Shown here one piece after another: positions 61,522 through 64,000 of a stretch of DNA of 64,000 bases. This DNA is from Schaalia sp. 19OD2882. GTDB taxonomy: Bacteria; Actinomycetota; Actinomycetes; Actinomycetales; Actinomycetaceae. Within the stretch, counting starts at the first letter, position 1. Every line of letters begins with the position of its first letter. The notes beneath the pieces were generated by a model, which was given only the letters and a program-made list of their open reading frames with translations, did not search any database and was not told where the DNA came from. The stretch lies in the NCBI RefSeq assembly GCF_018986735.1, contig NZ_CP065521.1, positions 868,001 through 932,000 on the forward strand, given 5' to 3'. A program made the position numbers and the translations under genes.

Positions 61522-63512
61522 TGAACTCGACCTGGCTGGACGTCCTCGCGGGGATGGTCCTCGCCGGGACGGTCCTGTTCGTACCCGGCGCCCTCATCGG
61601 GTGGGCGGCTGCTCTGCGTGCCAGGACCCTGCTGATGGCCGCCCCCCTGCTCTCGGCCACAGTCGTCGCCCTGTCCTCGGTGTGCGCGCCCTTGGTGGGC
61701 CTGTCTTGGGGAATCGTGCCCTTGGCCTTGGTCACCGCTGCGCTCGCTGGACTGGCAGCACTGGCGCGTCTTCGCGAGCGCACTTCGGAGACGCCGTGGG
61801 ACGGGGATCCACGCATTGCCGTGGCGGTGACCGTGGCTGCCGCCGCAGTGCACCTCGTGCGTCTGACACGCGCCTATCGTTTCCCCTTCGCCCTGTCGCA
61901 GACCTACGACTCGCCCTTCCACGTCAACCTGGTTCAGCGTTTCGTGGCACGGGGTGACGCCTCGTGGTTGCACGTGTCGCTGACGACCCACGGGACGGAC
62001 AGCGGCTTCTACCCGGCCACGTGGCATGCCGTGGCAGCCTTGGTCTCCCAATGGCTCGGCGTGCCGGCCACGGTGTCCATCAATGCGATGACCTTTGCCG
62101 TCACCGGATTCCTGTGGCCCGCCCTCGTGGTCCTGGTCACGGCATCCCTCACGCGTTCGTGGACCTTCGGGGCGGTGGCCGGTGCGCTTGCCTTCGCCCT
62201 GCCGCAGATGCCGAACCAGTTCACCTACTTCGGGGTCCTGTACCCGAACCTCCTGGGTTATGTGCTGGTCGTCGGCGTCTTGGGAATCCTCGTGCGCCTC
62301 TTCTTCCAGGAAGACGCCACGCGGGCAGAGACCATGACCACCCTCGGTGTCGGCATCCTCGCTCTGCCGGGACTGGCCGTCACCCACCCCAGCGCCTTGT
62401 TCACGGCCGTGATCCTCTCCCTGCCGCTGGTTCTCGTCGGCACGTGGTCCGCCCTGGTCCCCGTCCAGCGGCGGGGGCGCTGGTGGATTCGGCCAGTCAT
62501 CGGGACCCTGATGGTGGTGGGCGCCTATGTGGCCGTGGAGCGGATGACAATGGCCGTTCCTGCCCTGGCAGGTATGCGATCGGTTGAATCCGTGTGGGCG
62601 AGTGAGGGCGCCGTGCACCAGGCGGTGGCACGTGTCCTGTCCTTCACCACGGGGTGGATGATCAACCAGAGTGGGGTTCTTCCGTGGCTCATAGGCGCTG
62701 TCGCGCTGGTGGGTGCCATGTGGTGCCTGCGTGACCTGCGCACGGCGTGGCTGCCGCTGAGCCACACCGTGGCCGCCTTCTTCTACGTCGTCGCATTCTC
62801 CTGGCAAGAGCCTTGGCGCGGCTGGATCGTGGGCCTGTGGTACGCGGACACGCGTCGTTTCGAGGCGATGGTGGGCCTGACGGGGGTCTTCCTGCTCGCG
62901 CTGGGCGCATGGGTGCTGGCGAAGTCGGCAGTCACTTGGGTGGCCCCTCGCCTGCCCGACGCAATGCCGAGACGCATGGTGGCTCTGGTCGCCCCCACGT
63001 TGGTGCTCCTCCTGGCGCTGCTCGCCCAGGTGAGCGCCCCCATGCGCGCCTCGTACTCGAAGATCGGCTCCAACTCCGACTTCGACACCACCGAGTCGTG
63101 GAACGCCGGTCTGCTGTCCATGGACGAGTACCGCCTGCTCGAGCGTCTCCCGCAGCATGTGCCCGCCGCTTCGCAGGTCATCGGCAACCCGTGGAACGGT
63201 TCCGTCTTCGCCTCGGGCATCGGGGGAGTCGATTTCGCATTCCCGCACGTGGCCCCCGTGTACAACCCGGACGCCATGTACCTGGCCGAACACCTGCGTG
63301 ATGCCGCCACCGACCCGAAGGTGTGTCAGATCGTGCGCGACGAACACATCGACTACGTCCTGGACTTCGGCACCGACTACCTGTGGCACGGCGACACGTG
63401 GGGCAAGCACCTACGTTTCCCGGCCCTCAAAGGCATCGCGTGGAGTGGGCTGGTCGAGGAGATCGACCGTGAAGGACATGCGCGACTCCTGCGCATTTCG
63501 GCATGTGACTGA
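61521..63512 (+). CDS. DUF6541 polytopic membrane protein
   Basis: A 663-residue protein with about 12 membrane segments, the first being VLAGMVLAGTVLFVPGALIG. The motif SQTYDSPFHVNLVQRFV lies after segment four, followed by a long extracellular C-terminus (LLSMDEYRLLERLPQHVPAA, HIDYVLDFGTDYLW). The layout resembles GT-C glycosyltransferases or polymer synthases of actinobacterial envelope loci; the activity is not known. It is coupled to the dehydrogenase by a one-base overlap. Confidence 0.8.
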   Translation: MNSTWLDVLAGMVLAGTVLFVPGALIGWAAALRARTLLMAAPLLSATVVALSSVCAPLVGLSWGIVPLALVTAALAGLAALARLRERTSETPWDGDPRIAVAVTVAAAAVHLVRLTRAYRFPFALSQTYDSPFHVNLVQRFVARGDASWLHVSLTTHGTDSGFYPATWHAVAALVSQWLGVPATVSINAMTFAVTGFLWPALVVLVTASLTRSWTFGAVAGALAFALPQMPNQFTYFGVLYPNLLGYVLVVGVLGILVRLFFQEDATRAETMTTLGVGILALPGLAVTHPSALFTAVILSLPLVLVGTWSALVPVQRRGRWWIRPVIGTLMVVGAYVAVERMTMAVPALAGMRSVESVWASEGAVHQAVARVLSFTTGWMINQSGVLPWLIGAVALVGAMWCLRDLRTAWLPLSHTVAAFFYVVAFSWQEPWRGWIVGLWYADTRRFEAMVGLTGVFLLALGAWVLAKSAVTWVAPRLPDAMPRRMVALVAPTLVLLLALLAQVSAPMRASYSKIGSNSDFDTTESWNAGLLSMDEYRLLERLPQHVPAASQVIGNPWNGSVFASGIGGVDFAFPHVAPVYNPDAMYLAEHLRDAATDPKVCQIVRDEHIDYVLDFGTDYLWHGDTWGKHLRFPALKGIAWSGLVEEIDREGHARLLRISACD

Positions 63513-63571
63513 CACGCCCCATTGGGACCCCCACGATCCCACTCGTACTGGCACCAGAGGGAGGACACATC

Positions 63572-64000
63572 TTGGCGACATGGTTCCAGTTGCTCCCGGC
63601 CGTGGGGGTGGTCCTGGCCGTGCTCGTGCTGCCGGGCGCAGCAGTTGCGCTGGCAGCAGGGGCCAGGGCGCGGATCCTGGTCGCGGCGGCACCGCTGCTC
63701 AGTGTCCTCGTCCTCGTCCTGGCGGCCATGGGGGCCGAGGCCGTGGGCGTGCCTTGGGGATTGCTGCCACTGGGAGCCCTGACCCTGGTGCTGGTGGGGG
63801 TCGCTGTGCTGGTCCGTCCCGTCGTCAACGGCCGGGATCCCTCGTGTGGGACGGGATTCCGGCCGCGCTGGGACGGGCCCCTGTGGGTTGCACCGGCGGC
63901 GGTGGCTGTCGTGGCACTCGTGCACGCGAGGCTTCTCACTGGCGCGATGGGCGGACCGGAACACATCTCCCAGTCCTACGACGGGGCCTTCCACCTCAAC
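63572..64000 (+). CDS. Second DUF6541-type membrane protein, 3' end outside window
   Basis: An open frame of 143 codons from TTG at 63572 to the window edge; GGGAGG about 8 bases upstream supports the start. The sequence (VGVVLAVLVLPGAAVALAAG, LLSVLVLVLAAMGAEAVGVP, HISQSYDGAFHLN) parallels the N-terminus of the previous gene, including SQSYDGAFHLN against SQTYDSPFHVN. It is therefore a tandem paralog cut by the window end. Confidence 0.75.
   Translation, partial: MATWFQLLPAVGVVLAVLVLPGAAVALAAGARARILVAAAPLLSVLVLVLAAMGAEAVGVPWGLLPLGALTLVLVGVAVLVRPVVNGRDPSCGTGFRPRWDGPLWVAPAAVAVVALVHARLLTGAMGGPEHISQSYDGAFHLN

Noticed and set aside
61323..63410. A 695-codon minus-strand open frame
   Set aside because: Antisense to the dehydrogenase and DUF6541 genes, rich in His, Gln, Gly and Arg, with no motif or ribosome site.

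Overview
This window is high-GC DNA from a Gram-positive actinobacterium. Supporting signs are the GC-rich third codon positions, many GTG starts, a mycobacterial-type seven-iron ferredoxin, the actinobacterial form of DapD, DUF6318 lipoproteins and exported proteins with cell-wall-binding type 2 (CWB2) repeats. The gene mix resembles Actinomycetaceae (Actinomyces/Schaalia-like), but that placement is inference. Many starts carry a leaderless signature: a TANNNT hexamer 6 or 7 bases before ATG or GTG.

Region 1 (1-22366) is mostly housekeeping. It holds the end of a lipoprotein, an SDR oxidoreductase, a succinate-semialdehyde-type dehydrogenase and a lysophospholipid acyltransferase-like protein. 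Next come an esterase overlapping an MprF-type aminoacyl-lipid synthase, then a hexose-6-phosphate mutarotase, typA, fdxA-dapC, gltA converging on dapD, and maf. A class III adenylate cyclase, a two-component pair, purK-purE and galE complete the region.

Region 2 (22363-27000) looks like an acquired or mobile module. Two ABC exporter half-transporters are divergent from a TetR-family regulator. A good match to a DtxR/IdeR iron box lies between them, and 38-bp imperfect direct repeats flank the set.

Region 3 (27000-29911) is a tandem duplication of a two-gene cassette: a DUF6318 lipoprotein plus an exported protein with a PKD-like motif. The copies are mosaic, with near-identical blocks alternating with divergent, AT-richer blocks. 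The second gene is truncated in the first copy.

Region 4 (29961-64000) is a large cell-envelope glycopolymer locus. It contains two LCP ligases, a DUF2304 protein with a polyprenol-phosphate glycosyltransferase, and a WbpB/D/E-like trio. Three tandem CWB2 proteins follow, one of them a peptidoglycan amidase. A UDP-GlcNAc 2-epimerase, at least seven glycosyltransferases, an ABC flippase-like exporter and an acyltransferase/SGNH protein come next. The acyltransferase gene is interrupted by two in-frame TGA codons. The end of the locus has an asparagine-synthetase-like protein without the glutaminase Cys, a UDP-sugar 6-dehydrogenase and two DUF6541 membrane proteins, the last running off the window. 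Dehydrogenase, 3-oxidase, aminotransferase, N-acetyltransferase and 2-epimerase together match every step of the known UDP-2,3-diacetamido-uronic acid route. The locus therefore probably makes an amino-uronic-acid-containing wall polymer, which LCP enzymes could attach and to which the CWB2 proteins may bind.
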